Origin: Hymenobacter citatus
GTDB taxonomy: Bacteria > Bacteroidota > Bacteroidia > Cytophagales > Hymenobacteraceae
Assembly (NCBI RefSeq): GCF_014333615.1
Contig: NZ_JACSCY010000003.1
Location: 372,001-436,000, forward strand
Direction of reading: 5' to 3'
Length of the DNA stretch: 64,000 bases
Shown here in pieces: positions 10,741 through 19,817 of this stretch (its first letter is position 1; each line of letters starts with the position of its first letter). The translations under genes were made by a program, and so were the position numbers. The notes under the pieces were generated by a model, which saw only the letters and a list, made by a program, of their open reading frames with translations, did not search any database and was not told where the DNA came from.

Positions 10741-10767
10741 AAAAAGCCGGGAGTTTCCCGGCTTTTT
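10741..10767. terminator. Bidirectional intrinsic terminator
   Basis: A 12-bp stem, AAAAAGCCGGGA, with its complement ending in a T run, and a 3-base loop. It lies between the convergent MBG-domain gene and the oxidoreductase gene and can serve both strands. Confidence 0.85.
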
Positions 10768-10814
10768 TGTTTGTATTTGCATTGATAATCAGCTCACTAT
10801 ATTCTAAGTAGCAT

Positions 10815-13364
10815 CTACGCCTCTATTGCTTCTGGCTTGGCCTTCTGCGTCTTCTTCGCCGCTTCCGAGGCCACCACCGTCACCACCACATACTTGGAGG
10901 TAGGCGTGTTGCTGACCTTGGCCACACTGGCCACAGGCACTAGCGGGTTGGCCTCGGGGAAGTAAGCCGACACGTTGCCGCGCGGAATATCGTACGGAAT
11001 GGCCAGGAACTTCTCCACCGTACGGGTGTCGCCCTCGTAGTGGCTGGTGATGTCGATGAGCTGCTTGGCTTCCAGACCGCGGTCGGCCATGTCCTGCTTG
11101 TTCATGAACAACACGCGCCGCTCGCCGTGGATGCCGCGGTACCGGTCGTTGTAGTCGTAGATGGTAGTGTTGAACTGGTCGTGGCTGCGCACGGTCATTA
11201 GCACCAGCTGGTCGGGCTCCAGGTGGTATTTCTCCAGCTCCGTTTTGGTGAAGTTGGCCTTGCCGTTTTCGGTCGTGAACTTCCGGTCGCGGGGGCCGTT
11301 GGGCAGGTAGAACCCGCCGGGGCGACGCAGCTTCTCGTTGAAGTTCTCGAAGCCCGGAATCACGCGGCTGATGTGGTCACGAATGACGTCGTAGTTTTCC
11401 GTCATGGCTACCCAGTCGTCGATGTTGGTCTTGTCGCCGAAGGTGGCAATGGCAACACCGCACAAGATGGCTACTTCGCTCATCATCTGGCCCGCCAGCG
11501 GCACCAGAATGCCCTTGTTCTGGCTCACCACGCCCATCGAGTTTTCGCAGGAAGTCATCTGGTGTCCCGACTTCTGCATGTCGATATCGACGTGCGCGAA
11601 GGTAGGGAGCAGCAGGCTGGTTTCGCCGGTGGTGAGGTGGCCACGGTTGAGCTTGGTAGCCACAAATACCGTGAGGCGCTGCTTACGCATGCCTTCGGCA
11701 ATAACCTCCGTGTCGGGGCCAGCGGCGAGTAGGTTGCCGCCCAGACTGAAGAACACTTTGGTTTTGCCATGATACATGGCCTTGATGCTGTCTACGGTGT
11801 CGAGGCCGTGCTCGTAGGGCGGCTGGAAGTTGAACTCCTTCGCCAGCGAATCCTGAAACTGCTTGGTAGGCTGTTCCCACACGCCCATGGTCCGGTCGCC
11901 CTGCACGTTGGAGTGGCCGCGCACCGGGCAGGTGCCCGCGCCGGGCTTGCCCACAGCGCCCTTCATCAAGAGCAGGTTTACCAGCTCCTGAATGGTTTGC
12001 ACGCCCTGGCGCTGCTGCGTGAGGCCCATGGCCCAGCAAGCAATAATCTTCTTCTTGTTGGCCAGCAGGTTGGCGGCTTCCAGCAACTGCTCGCGTGAGC
12101 AGCCGCTCAGCTCCTCAATATCCTCCCAACTGGTATTCTTGATGTTTTCCACCACGGCGTCGTAGCCTTCGGTGTACTTGGCAATGAAGTCGTGGTCGAT
12201 TACCTGACCGGGATTCAGTTCCTCGGCGGCCAACAAATGCTTCATCAGCCCCCGAATGAGAGCCATGTCGCCATCCACGCGCACTTGCAGAAACACGTCG
12301 GTGATGGGCGTGCCGTTGCTGAGCAGGGTGCCTAGTGCCAGCAGCGGATTCATGAAATCCTGCGGGTTTTTGAAGTGGTTGAGGCCGGCTTCCAGCAGCG
12401 GGTTCACGCTGATGATCTTGGCTCCGTTGCGCTTAGCCTCCTGCAACGCCGACAGCATACGCGGGTGGTTGGTACCGGGGTTCTGCCCGATAATCATAAT
12501 CACCTCCGCCTCATGAATGTCATTCAGCGTGACGGAGCCTTTGCCTAGCCCAAGGGTAGTAGACAAAGCCGCGCCACTGCTCTCGTGGCACATGTTGGAG
12601 CAGTCGGGCAGGTTGTTGGTGCCCAGCATTTTGGCAAATAGCTGAAACAGGAAGGCCGGCTCGTTCGGAATCTTACCCGAGGTATAGAAAATAGCCTCGT
12701 CCGGCGATTCCAGCGCGTTCAGCTCCTGGGCAATAATGTTGAACACCTCGGGCCACTCAATGGGCTCGTAGTGTGTGCCGCCGGGGCGCTTTATCAAGGG
12801 GTGCGTGAGGCGGCCGGTGTTGTTCTGGTCGCGGTCGGTCATGCGCGAGAGCTCGGCCAGGCTGTGCTTGGCAAAGAACTCGGGGCCGGCGGCTTTGTCG
12901 TCGGCGTCGGAGGCAGTGGCTTTAGCGCCATTTTCGCAGAACTCCGCCACCGAGCGGTGGTGGTCCGGGTCGGGCCAGGCGCAGCTAGAGCAGTCGAAAC
13001 CGTCTTTCTGGTTGAGACCGAGCAGCGCCTTGGTGCCACGCCCTACCCCGCCTTCGCTCCAGCTAAACTCCATGGATTTGATAACGGCCGTAACGCCCGC
13101 CGCTACCTTCGACGGTGCCTCCAGCTTCAGGCCCGTGAGGGCTTCTGGTGGCTGGGCCAGAATAGCATGCTTGAATTTAGCTCCGGCCACATCGGGGGCG
13201 GGGATGGGGGTCTGGTCCCGGTCGCCCTGGGGGTCGGGGCGGTAATTATCGGTTACAGGGGCTTCACCCTGATCGGGACGCTCGCCGCTTTTCGGGGCAT
13301 TTTCGGCCTTTTGCTCCTCGCTTTTCCCTGCTTTGGCGGGGTTGGTTTTCGGTGATTCTTCCAT
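10815..13364 (-). CDS. FdhF/YdeP-family molybdopterin oxidoreductase
   Basis: An 849-residue protein of the molybdopterin-dependent formate-dehydrogenase-like alpha subunits, YdeP branch. A charged, probably disordered 60-residue N-terminus precedes a Cys pair (FDCSSCAWPD, about residue 125) and a third Cys (EFCENG), which may bind a cluster. The motif NMCHESSG near residue 258 places a cysteine where family members carry the Cys/Sec ligand of molybdenum. Downstream blocks such as IIGQNPGTNHPR, ACWAMGLTQQ, VRGHSNVQGDRTMG and the C-terminal molybdopterin-binding domain (MTVRSHDQFNTTIY) are typical. It heads toward the terminator at 10741. The small gene at 13416 and fdhD lie just upstream in the same orientation; FdhD is the sulfurtransferase that activates such enzymes. 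The substrate cannot be told from sequence: formate is possible, but YdeP itself is linked to acid resistance. Confidence 0.86.
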   Translation of the reverse strand: MEESPKTNPAKAGKSEEQKAENAPKSGERPDQGEAPVTDNYRPDPQGDRDQTPIPAPDVAGAKFKHAILAQPPEALTGLKLEAPSKVAAGVTAVIKSMEFSWSEGGVGRGTKALLGLNQKDGFDCSSCAWPDPDHHRSVAEFCENGAKATASDADDKAAGPEFFAKHSLAELSRMTDRDQNNTGRLTHPLIKRPGGTHYEPIEWPEVFNIIAQELNALESPDEAIFYTSGKIPNEPAFLFQLFAKMLGTNNLPDCSNMCHESSGAALSTTLGLGKGSVTLNDIHEAEVIMIIGQNPGTNHPRMLSALQEAKRNGAKIISVNPLLEAGLNHFKNPQDFMNPLLALGTLLSNGTPITDVFLQVRVDGDMALIRGLMKHLLAAEELNPGQVIDHDFIAKYTEGYDAVVENIKNTSWEDIEELSGCSREQLLEAANLLANKKKIIACWAMGLTQQRQGVQTIQELVNLLLMKGAVGKPGAGTCPVRGHSNVQGDRTMGVWEQPTKQFQDSLAKEFNFQPPYEHGLDTVDSIKAMYHGKTKVFFSLGGNLLAAGPDTEVIAEGMRKQRLTVFVATKLNRGHLTTGETSLLLPTFAHVDIDMQKSGHQMTSCENSMGVVSQNKGILVPLAGQMMSEVAILCGVAIATFGDKTNIDDWVAMTENYDVIRDHISRVIPGFENFNEKLRRPGGFYLPNGPRDRKFTTENGKANFTKTELEKYHLEPDQLVLMTVRSHDQFNTTIYDYNDRYRGIHGERRVLFMNKQDMADRGLEAKQLIDITSHYEGDTRTVEKFLAIPYDIPRGNVSAYFPEANPLVPVASVAKVSNTPTSKYVVVTVVASEAAKKTQKAKPEAIEA

Positions 13365-13415
13365 TACAATCTTGGGTGGTTTAGATTCAGGTATGTAGGA
13401 GAAGCCGCCCGCGCG

Positions 13416-13757
13416 CTAATGCCGACAGCCCAAGTCCTTCTCTACTAATATACGCAACTCAGTAGCATCGGCTACGTGCAGGGTAGCAGAAAGACCAATT
13501 TCTTCAGACGCAACCCAATTGCGCGCTATTGTTTCGGGCACTAGCACCGTGAGGCGACCCGGCAAATAGGCCACGCGCAGGGTTTCGGCGGCAGCCGTAG
13601 AGTTGTCGGGGGCGCGTTGCAGGGCATAGGTAAGCGTGCCGTCGGGGCCGGGCGCTAGTGGCACGTGGGAGGCTATTTGTCCGGTTTCGCCGAAGGTTGC
13701 TACCTCCTCTGCCGAGAGACGAAGGCGCAGGGTGTTATCTTCAAAACGGAGCTTCAT
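13416..13757 (-). CDS. Small conserved protein between fdhF-like gene and fdhD (DUF7009-like)
   Basis: A 113-residue protein starting MKLRFEDNTLRLRLS. The ATG at 13757 is chosen because the longer reading frame upstream only runs through a repeat element. It has alternating beta-type segments, no signal peptide and no transmembrane helix, and ends in LVEKDLGCRH. It resembles a small Bacteroidota family that I recall being labelled DUF7009, but that name is from memory. Its position between a molybdo-oxidoreductase and fdhD suggests a role in maturing or partnering that enzyme; this is inference from context. A palindromic composite element directly abuts its start codon, so it may be transcribed separately from fdhD. 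Confidence 0.7.
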   Translation of the reverse strand: MKLRFEDNTLRLRLSAEEVATFGETGQIASHVPLAPGPDGTLTYALQRAPDNSTAAAETLRVAYLPGRLTVLVPETIARNWVASEEIGLSATLHVADATELRILVEKDLGCRH

Positions 13758-13973
13758 GGGTGGGAAGTGGTGAAGTGGTGAGGTTGTGAAATTGTGAGGT
13801 TGTGAAGTAGCGAAAACGTGTGTCATCCTGAGCGCAGCGAAGAACCTTCTCACGATAGAATGATAAACGCGAGAACAAGTCGTTGCAACGCTCGTCGTGC
13901 TGACGTGAGAAGGTCCTTCGCTGCGCTCAAGATGACACACGTTTTTCTATCCCCTAGTTCACCATCTCACCTC
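13758..13973. repeat. Composite element: TGA-phased arrays around a REP-like palindrome
   Basis: From 13758 to about 13805 there is an array of 8-nt units each containing TGA (..GGTGAAGTGGTGAGG..). Then comes an imperfect palindrome, 13813-13945, whose arms read AAAACGTGTGTCATCCTGAG and its complement. A short inverted remnant of the array follows at 13952-13973, overlapping the last codons of fdhD. The left array touches the ATG of the gene at 13416-13757. Confidence 0.85.
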
Positions 13974-14886
13974 TAACCCGCCACGGGTGAGTGTAAATAT
14001 TATACCGCTGCTGACGCACAAAGCCCAGCAGCGTCATACCGAAATTGTGCGCGGCCTGGACAGCCAGGCTGCTGGGGGCGCCCACGGCGGCCAGCACCGG
14101 AATGCCCGCCACGGCCGCTTTCTGCACCAGTTCAAACGAGGCCCGGCCGCTTACCAGCAGCACGGTATCATGCAGGGGCAATTGCTCATTGAGCAGCGCC
14201 GCGCCAATGGCTTTGTCTAAGGCGTTGTGGCGGCCTACGTCTTCTCGCAGCAGGCGCAACTCGCCAGTAGGCGAGAAAAGGGCCGCCGCGTGCAGGCCGC
14301 CCGTTTGCTCGAATACCTCCTGCGCCGCCCGTTGCCGCTCGGGCAGCTCGTGGATGATGCTGGCCTCTAGGTAGGGGCCGTCGGTGGGTAGCACGGGGCA
14401 GCTGCTGGCGTGCACCGCGTCGATGCTGGTTTTGCCGCACACGCCGCAGCTGCTGCTGGTGTAGAAGTGGCGCTCCAGACGCGGCAGATCTACGGGTACG
14501 GAAGTAGCCAGCTCGGCGCGCACCACGTTTTCGCGCTCTTCTTCCTTGGTCACATCGGGGCAATAGATTACGCCGTTCAGCTCCTGCCGGCTACGGATGA
14601 TGCCCTCGGTGAGCAGAAAACCCGCGGCCAGCTCAAAGTCGTGACCGGGTGTGCGCATGGTAATGGCCAACGTGCGGTGCTCGCGGGCGGCCGTCGGCCC
14701 GTAGCCTACCCTGATTTCCAGGGGTTCTTCGGCGGCCAGCACGTCGGTGGCAGGGATGGCGCCGTGCCCGGCCGTCACCTTCTGCACAGTTACGTACTCG
14801 TAGCTGGTGGGGGGTAGGAAAGATTGCACAGGATGAAGGGTAGGAAATGATGGGTATAGTATCCTAACCTCTTTTGCCGGGTACAA
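13954..14886 (-). CDS. fdhD: Formate dehydrogenase accessory sulfurtransferase FdhD
   Basis: FdhD transfers sulfur from a cysteine desulfurase to the molybdenum cofactor of formate-dehydrogenase-type enzymes. The defining motif SSSCGVCGK is present around residue 145, with both cysteines. Other family blocks are EEPLEIRVGYG, TMRTPGHDFELAAGFLLTEGI, REDVGRHNALDKAIG, VSGRASFELVQKAAVAGIPVLAAVGAPSS (here given in pieces) and the C-terminal GFVRQQRYNIYTH. The frame allows 310 residues, about 30 more than usual, and no ATG lies close to the first conserved block. The first 30 residues may therefore be untranslated, with a GTG near VTVQKV as the true start. The last residues (GEMVN) are encoded by the flanking repeat array. 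Confidence 0.92.
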   Translation of the reverse strand: MYPAKEVRILYPSFPTLHPVQSFLPPTSYEYVTVQKVTAGHGAIPATDVLAAEEPLEIRVGYGPTAAREHRTLAITMRTPGHDFELAAGFLLTEGIIRSRQELNGVIYCPDVTKEEERENVVRAELATSVPVDLPRLERHFYTSSSCGVCGKTSIDAVHASSCPVLPTDGPYLEASIIHELPERQRAAQEVFEQTGGLHAAALFSPTGELRLLREDVGRHNALDKAIGAALLNEQLPLHDTVLLVSGRASFELVQKAAVAGIPVLAAVGAPSSLAVQAAHNFGMTLLGFVRQQRYNIYTHPWRVRGEMVN

Positions 14887-14910
14887 GTTTGCCAGGACCT
14901 ACTGATGGCT

Positions 14911-15063
14911 GCCGGTCCGACGCCGTAGGCGCTCAACCGGTCGTCGTTGCAGTCGGCCGTGCCGCCGGGGTAAGCACGGGCAGACGGCCGCGCCGGTTGG
15001 GCCGACATCAGCACGAAGCTTGTTCAACGACGACCGGTCGGACGCCTACGGCGTCGGACCGGC
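14911..15063. repeat. Dispersed inverted repeat, family 3, copy 1
   Basis: The left arm at 14911 starts GCCGGTCCGACGCCGTAGGC. Its near complement ends at 15063. The core includes a nested GTCGGCC/GGCCGAC pair and the block GCACGAAGCTTGTTCAACGA. A related copy in inverse orientation lies at 61061-61168. Confidence 0.8.
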
Positions 15064-15086
15064 AGACGGGCAGGTGCCTTGCGCCG

Positions 15087-16331
15087 CTAGCTTGTCAGCA
15101 GCAGTTGCTCGTAACCGCCCATCACACCTTCCAGCGACAAGTGCTGCTCGGCGTAGCGGCGGGCGTTTTGGCTGTACTGGGTGGTATCCTGCGCTATAGC
15201 CGCGGCAATGCCTTCATTCAGGGCCTGTTGGTTTTCGGCTTCTACCAGAATGCCCATCTGGTGTTCCTGCACCAGCGCATACATGCCCGAGCCAGGGTTG
15301 GAGGTGATGACGGCCACGCCCCCTACTGCCAGCACGGTGGTCAGCTTAGAAGGCATCACCAGGTCGCCGGCATTGGCTTTCTGGATGATGAGGTGCACAT
15401 CGGCAGCATTCAAAAACTGGTTGAACGTTTCGATGGGTTGCAGGGGTAGGAAAAACAGGTTGTGCAGTTTCATCTCCTCAGCTAGCGCTTGCAGCTTGGC
15501 TTTATAGGGCCCCGAGCCGCAGATAATGAACTTGAGCCGGGGCTGCGCCCGAAACTCGTGGGCTGCTTGCAGAATGGCTTCCAGACCTTGTTTTTCGCCA
15601 ATAGCACCCGAGTAGAGCAGCAGCTGGTCGTCGGCCGCAAAGCCCAAGGCCTCGCGTAGGGGGGCCTTGTTGGGTAGAGGGTAGAAGCGGGTGGTGTCGG
15701 TCCAGTTGAGGAACAGGCGTACAGGTTTATCGGTCTTCTCCTGCACTTTGCGCACCATGCCTTCGCCTACGCTGGTAATCAGGTCGCACTGCCCGAAGAT
15801 GTAGCGCTCTACCCCAAACAGCAGGTCAATCACCTTGGGCGACTTAATCATTTGCAGGTCACGGGCGGCTTCAATCTGCAAGTCCTGAATGTGGTAGGCC
15901 ATTTTGCCCCCTCGAATCTTCTTGTAGAGCACGCCCAGTAACCCGAATTGGAAGGAGGGAACCACCGTCACCACGTAGTCAAACTTCTTCCCGAAAAGCA
16001 ACTGCACCACCTTAGCGCCGGCAGTCAGCAGAAAGGAGAAGTCCAGCAGAATGCGCTTGAGGCCGGTAGGCTTGGCGGGCACATACATGGGGCAGCGGTG
16101 CACCGTGAGGCGGTTGCCTTTCTCGGTGGTTTCCTGCTCAGTTTTATACCAGAAGCGGTTTTTCACGTAGGGCTCCTGCACCTGCCAGTAGGGATAGTAG
16201 GGGTAGGCCGTTACCACGGAGCAGTCGTAGCCATTGTCCGCAAACCACGTCATCATCTCGCCGCTGTACTTGCCAATGCCAGTGGGTTCGGGTGCGTAGT
16301 TGTACCCTATCAGGAGGATTCTTTTCTTCAT
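15087..16331 (-). CDS. WcaI-like family 4 glycosyltransferase
   Basis: A 414-residue GT-B fold glycosyltransferase. The ATG at 16331 (MKKRILLIGYNYAPEPTGIG) is chosen over the longer frame because this N-terminus is the classical WcaI-type donor-domain start. The conserved GTIGKYSGEMM-like loop (here TGIGKYSGEMM), the middle segment LYSGAIGEKQGLEAIL and the nucleotide-sugar site region DLVMPSKLTTVLAVGG are all present. WcaI family members act in exopolysaccharide (colanic-acid-like) assembly at the cytoplasmic side of the inner membrane. No other polysaccharide genes are in the window, so the product is unknown. The gene stands alone. Confidence 0.85.
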   Translation of the reverse strand: MKKRILLIGYNYAPEPTGIGKYSGEMMTWFADNGYDCSVVTAYPYYPYWQVQEPYVKNRFWYKTEQETTEKGNRLTVHRCPMYVPAKPTGLKRILLDFSFLLTAGAKVVQLLFGKKFDYVVTVVPSFQFGLLGVLYKKIRGGKMAYHIQDLQIEAARDLQMIKSPKVIDLLFGVERYIFGQCDLITSVGEGMVRKVQEKTDKPVRLFLNWTDTTRFYPLPNKAPLREALGFAADDQLLLYSGAIGEKQGLEAILQAAHEFRAQPRLKFIICGSGPYKAKLQALAEEMKLHNLFFLPLQPIETFNQFLNAADVHLIIQKANAGDLVMPSKLTTVLAVGGVAVITSNPGSGMYALVQEHQMGILVEAENQQALNEGIAAAIAQDTTQYSQNARRYAEQHLSLEGVMGGYEQLLLTS

Positions 16332-16408
16332 ACAAGCAAGCCGGGTTGAAAAACGAGCTACGTAGCGTAGCCTTCGCTGCACAAATTTGGCTGGATTCTA
16401 CGTGCTTC

Positions 16409-17545
16409 CTAATCAAGCGGTATTTTTTGATTGTGAGCAGCAGCCGTTTCCATAGCCTGCTGGGCAGCTTGCTCGTCGGCCACTGAGGGCTCCATGTACA
16501 AGGCTTGCAGATGGGGCGAGCTGGTGAGGCGCGCCAGGTAGTTCACGGCATCGGAGTAGTGCGTGCGCAGCTCTTGGTACTTCTGCCAGGCAGCTTCCTT
16601 GTCTGTCATCACCGGAATACCCTCGGCGGCCAGTTGCTCCAGGGCCGCCGTGTAGGCTGCCGGATCGGGGTCCATAATAGCATTGTCTTCCCGTCCCCAA
16701 AAGGTTATTCGCGTGTGAGAATGGTCGTGAAAGTAGCGCATAATTCGGTTGAGCGACAGGCACCCGGCCCGAAAGCAAAGCTGCGTGTAGCGGTTGTGAG
16801 GCTGGTCTACACCACTGAGAATGAGCGCAGCTGCGTCTAGAATAATATCCGCGGCCGTTACCCAGGAGCGCCCCGGCTGCGGCGACCGAAAAAACGTGAG
16901 CATGGGCAGCGACGTGTGACTGGCCTCCAGCTCCACAAACCAAACAGCCCACTGGTCCCATTCCTTTTGGTCGTCGTCGAGAGCATGGGAGCGGCCCAGC
17001 CAGCATACCAGGTCGATGGCCGAGCGGTTGTTGCCGGCGCGCAGCTCCAGCTGGCTCACCACGGCCTCACGCCGGACAAAGGCCTGATACATGGTCGGAA
17101 TGTACGAAATCAACAGTGTGATAAGCAGCAGGCCCAGCGCCGCCTCGGAGTAGGAAAAGGCACTGACTACGAGCGAGCGGGACTCGTCGGTGCCCAGCGT
17201 GAGCAGGGAACTGCTGCTGAGTTTGTAGCACCGGGCCAGGCTGCCACTGCCCAGGGCCCAGTAGATGGCAGTGTACCCGGCCGCTACCAGCGCCAGGCAT
17301 ATCAGGGGAAGCATTACTAGCCCTACCGGTGCAAACAGCGCCATCACCCGGTCGCGCTGGGCGTAGGTTTTGCCAAGTACTGCCACCGTATCGAATAGGT
17401 AGCGCACCAGTGTCAGCGCCCACTTATTGATGCGTACCGCTTCGCTGCGGGGCAACACGAAGGAGCGCACGGCAGCCAATACCGTGGCCAATACTAGAAA
17501 GATTCCTCCTATAAAGATGGGCACTCGCCACCATATATCCGACAT
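16409..17545 (-). CDS. Uncharacterised multi-pass membrane protein with cytoplasmic C-terminal domain
   Basis: A 378-residue protein with hydrophobic segments near residues 7-28, 68-95 and 130-150 (SEAALGLLLITLLISYIPTMY). A soluble, mostly helical domain follows, rich in Trp, His and acidic residues (CWLGRSHALDDDQKEWDQW, YFHDHSHTRITFWGRED). The N-terminal part resembles small ion-channel-like membrane proteins of environmental bacteria, but I see no selectivity-filter motif and do not assign a function. It starts at an ATG 111 bases from the oppositely oriented MutS-like locus region and has no obvious operon partner. Confidence 0.72.
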   Translation of the reverse strand: MSDIWWRVPIFIGGIFLVLATVLAAVRSFVLPRSEAVRINKWALTLVRYLFDTVAVLGKTYAQRDRVMALFAPVGLVMLPLICLALVAAGYTAIYWALGSGSLARCYKLSSSSLLTLGTDESRSLVVSAFSYSEAALGLLLITLLISYIPTMYQAFVRREAVVSQLELRAGNNRSAIDLVCWLGRSHALDDDQKEWDQWAVWFVELEASHTSLPMLTFFRSPQPGRSWVTAADIILDAAALILSGVDQPHNRYTQLCFRAGCLSLNRIMRYFHDHSHTRITFWGREDNAIMDPDPAAYTAALEQLAAEGIPVMTDKEAAWQKYQELRTHYSDAVNYLARLTSSPHLQALYMEPSVADEQAAQQAMETAAAHNQKIPLD

Positions 17546-17706
17546 AGCCTGTTGCGCTGCTCCGTGAGTAAGATTTCTCTATACGGCGGCGCCCACATAC
17601 TGGCGCTTTCTTCTTTCTATTGCTGCCATCGTCTCAGGTTTAGGCGGTTGGAGTAGTGCACACGCTTTGGTCTGTGTCCGGCGTTGAGAGCCTATACCCC
17701 TACCCT

Positions 17707-18993
17707 ATGCTGCTTATCGACGACTTGCAGATGGAGCGCGACATTCTGCCGCTCTTCAATTTTACGCACCAAGAGCAGTCGGAGGATGCTTTGCGACGAC
17801 TGTTCGACGAACGGCCACCCACGCCGGCCGCTGTAGCCGAGCGCCAAGCCATCCTTCAGGCCTTTCTTAGAAACTGGGCGGTGCTGGCCGATTTCTCCTA
17901 CTCGGTGCTGTATTTCCGCGGAGCGCAGTCGTTTATGCACGAGGTGCAAAGCGGGCGCCTACAGCTGGCCAACGGGGCAAAGGCACGGCTGCAATTCTTT
18001 TTTTCGGAGGAGAAGCGCCACCAGATTCAGTCGCAGGTGGTGCAGCTGGTTATCTTTTTGGAACGGCTGCAAACGCACTACCTCACGCGCCTCAACCCGG
18101 CCGATTTTCCGTCAGCTTTCAGAGCTGAGCTCACCGCTGCCACTGCTTTTCTATCGGTGTTTAACTTAGGCGCACAGACCGCGGCAGTGCGGGAAAATGC
18201 CTTCACCACCTCCCACATCCTTCAGACGACCAACGCTGTGCAGAAACTAACAGCGGAAGAAACCGCGGCATTCTGGTCGTTTCTGTTTCGGTTTGAGGCG
18301 TATTGGTCGGTGGCGAAAGGTGTGGTGCAGCACCAATTGTGCTTTGCCCAATTCGACGCCCAGCAGTTTGTGATAGAAGACCTTTATCACCCGCTTGTGC
18401 CCCAGGCAGTGCGCAACTCCTTCCAGCTGCGGCCCGGCGAGAACGTACTCCTACTCACAGGCCCTAATATGGCCGGCAAGTCTACGTTTCTGAAAGCCCT
18501 GAGCTTGTGCGTGTATCTGGCGCACCTGGGCCTGGGCGTGCCGGCCACGGCGTGCACCCTACCCTAATTCGATACCATTGCAGTCAGCATCAACCTCAAC
18601 GACAACCTGCGTAGCGGCTACAGCCACTTCATGACCGAGTTGCTGCACCTCAAAACCGTAGTGGAGCAGTCAGGGCAAGAGAAGCAGCGGTGTTTTGCGG
18701 TGTTCGACGAGTTGTTTCGCGGCACTAATCAGGACGATGCGCTGGACATCACCCAGGCAACCATTAGCGGCCTCACGCGCTTTCCAGGTTCTGTTTTCTT
18801 TGTCTCTACCCACCTGTTGGGACTCGAAGCGAAATTAGCGCCGCTGGGTGCGGCCGTGGGCGCCTACTGCATCGACTGTTCCATTGCCAACGGCCGACCG
18901 GTATTTTCCTATCGGCTCTGCCCGGGCTGGTCGCAGCTGAAGATCGGGCGGTTGCTCTTTGACGAGGTAGGATTGAACACGCTCCTGAAATAG
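17707..18993 (+). pseudogene. MutS-like ATPase interrupted by one in-frame TAA
   Basis: A 429-codon frame encodes a short MutS-type protein: a helical lever/clamp-like N-terminus (residues 1-250), then the MutS ATPase domain. Walker A is GPNMAGKST at about residue 258, Walker B is FAVFDELFRGTN, and the signature is STHLLGLE. At 18565-18567 an in-frame TAA follows ATACTLP, exactly where homologues continue into FD.I..SINL.DNL. The reading frame is otherwise intact to 18993. ATG 17707 (MLLIDDLQMERDILP) is preferred over an upstream GTG. The stop separates Walker A from Walker B, so a truncated product could not hydrolyse ATP. This family lacks the mismatch-recognition domain, so a role in classical mismatch repair is doubtful even when intact. 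A sequencing error cannot be excluded. Confidence 0.85.
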
Positions 18994-19224
18994 CAAGCGA
19001 TACTCATGGGCCGGTGTTTCACTTCTAATTTTCCACTCGCTATAAAAATCCTACCGTTCGCTGCAAAAAAGTAGCAACTCAGCAAAAAGGGCCGACTGTC
19101 CGGCCGTAGCGGCGTCATCCTTGTACTAGTCCATGCAGCAGAAAAAACAGTTTAACTCTCTGATTTACATAACTGCGCAATCTTCCTTTCAATTTGTTTT
19201 CACTCACATTTTAGGTAGTATACC

Positions 19225-19605
19225 ATGGCTTACTCTACGAACACTCCTGCTGGTCAATCGGTACAAAGCATCCTCGACTCGCTACCCGGCCTGATGGCTG
19301 TAGCCGTGGTGGATATTCAGTCGGGCATGGCCCTGGCGTCGCACTCCAACACCCCCAACCTGAACCCCGAAACCGCGGCGGCTTACAACACGGAGGTAGT
19401 GAAGCAAAAGCAAAAGGCCATGACGGCCCTGAAGCTGTCGGGCGAAAAAATTGATGATATCCTCATCAGCCTCACCAATCAGCTGCACTTGCTCAACATC
19501 ACGGAGGACGGTAAGAAGTTCATCTACTTGGTAGTAAACTCCCGCGACACCAACCTGGCCATTGCCCGCGACGTGTGCCGTCAGGCAGCCGAGGTGCTGA
19601 AGTAA
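19225..19605 (+). CDS. Roadblock/LC7-like domain protein
   Basis: A 126-residue single-domain protein. The pattern SILDSLPGLMAVAVVDIQSG followed by MALASHS, a helix (AAAYNTEVVKQKQKAMTAL) and then LLNITEDGKKFIYLVV and NLAIARDVCRQAAEVL matches the roadblock/LC7 alpha-beta fold. In bacteria such proteins regulate MglA-type small GTPases or act in histidine-kinase-linked modules. No GTPase gene is adjacent, so the partner is elsewhere or absent. The gene stands alone between the broken MutS-like locus and a hairpin terminator. Its leader is AT-rich and lacks a Shine-Dalgarno sequence. Confidence 0.7.
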   Translation: MAYSTNTPAGQSVQSILDSLPGLMAVAVVDIQSGMALASHSNTPNLNPETAAAYNTEVVKQKQKAMTALKLSGEKIDDILISLTNQLHLLNITEDGKKFIYLVVNSRDTNLAIARDVCRQAAEVLK

Positions 19606-19625
19606 GCACTGGGTTATATCATAAC

Positions 19626-19658
19626 AACAGAGCCACTCCAAATTGGAGTGGCTCTGTT
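19626..19658 (+). terminator. Hairpin terminator after the roadblock gene
   Basis: A perfect 15-bp stem, AACAGAGCCACTCCA with its complement, and a 3-base loop, followed by AGTTTTAAG. It starts 21 bases after the stop codon. Confidence 0.85.
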
Positions 19659-19702
19659 AGTTTTAAGGCTGTTGTAGAAGCTATTCAGGAAGTTACCAGA
19701 AC

Positions 19703-19795
19703 GTCATGCTGAGCGCAGCCGAAGCATCTCGCTTGCTTCCGGTAATTACTACCTGGCGTCAGCACGCGAGATGCTTCGGCTGCGCTCAGCATGAC
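19703..19795. repeat. REP-like palindrome between convergent genes
   Basis: Arms GTCATGCTGAGCGCAGCCGA and GCATCTCG with their complements, joined by a variable centre. It lies between the convergent roadblock and moaA genes. It is a variant of the GTCATCCTGAGC.. family found repeatedly in this window. Confidence 0.85.
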
Positions 19796-19817
19796 ATTCT
19801 TTTTTCGTACGCCTACC

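Noticed and set aside
12771..13355. A 194-codon plus-strand open frame opposite the oxidoreductase gene
   Set aside because: Antisense shadow of a gene with clear molybdopterin-enzyme motifs.
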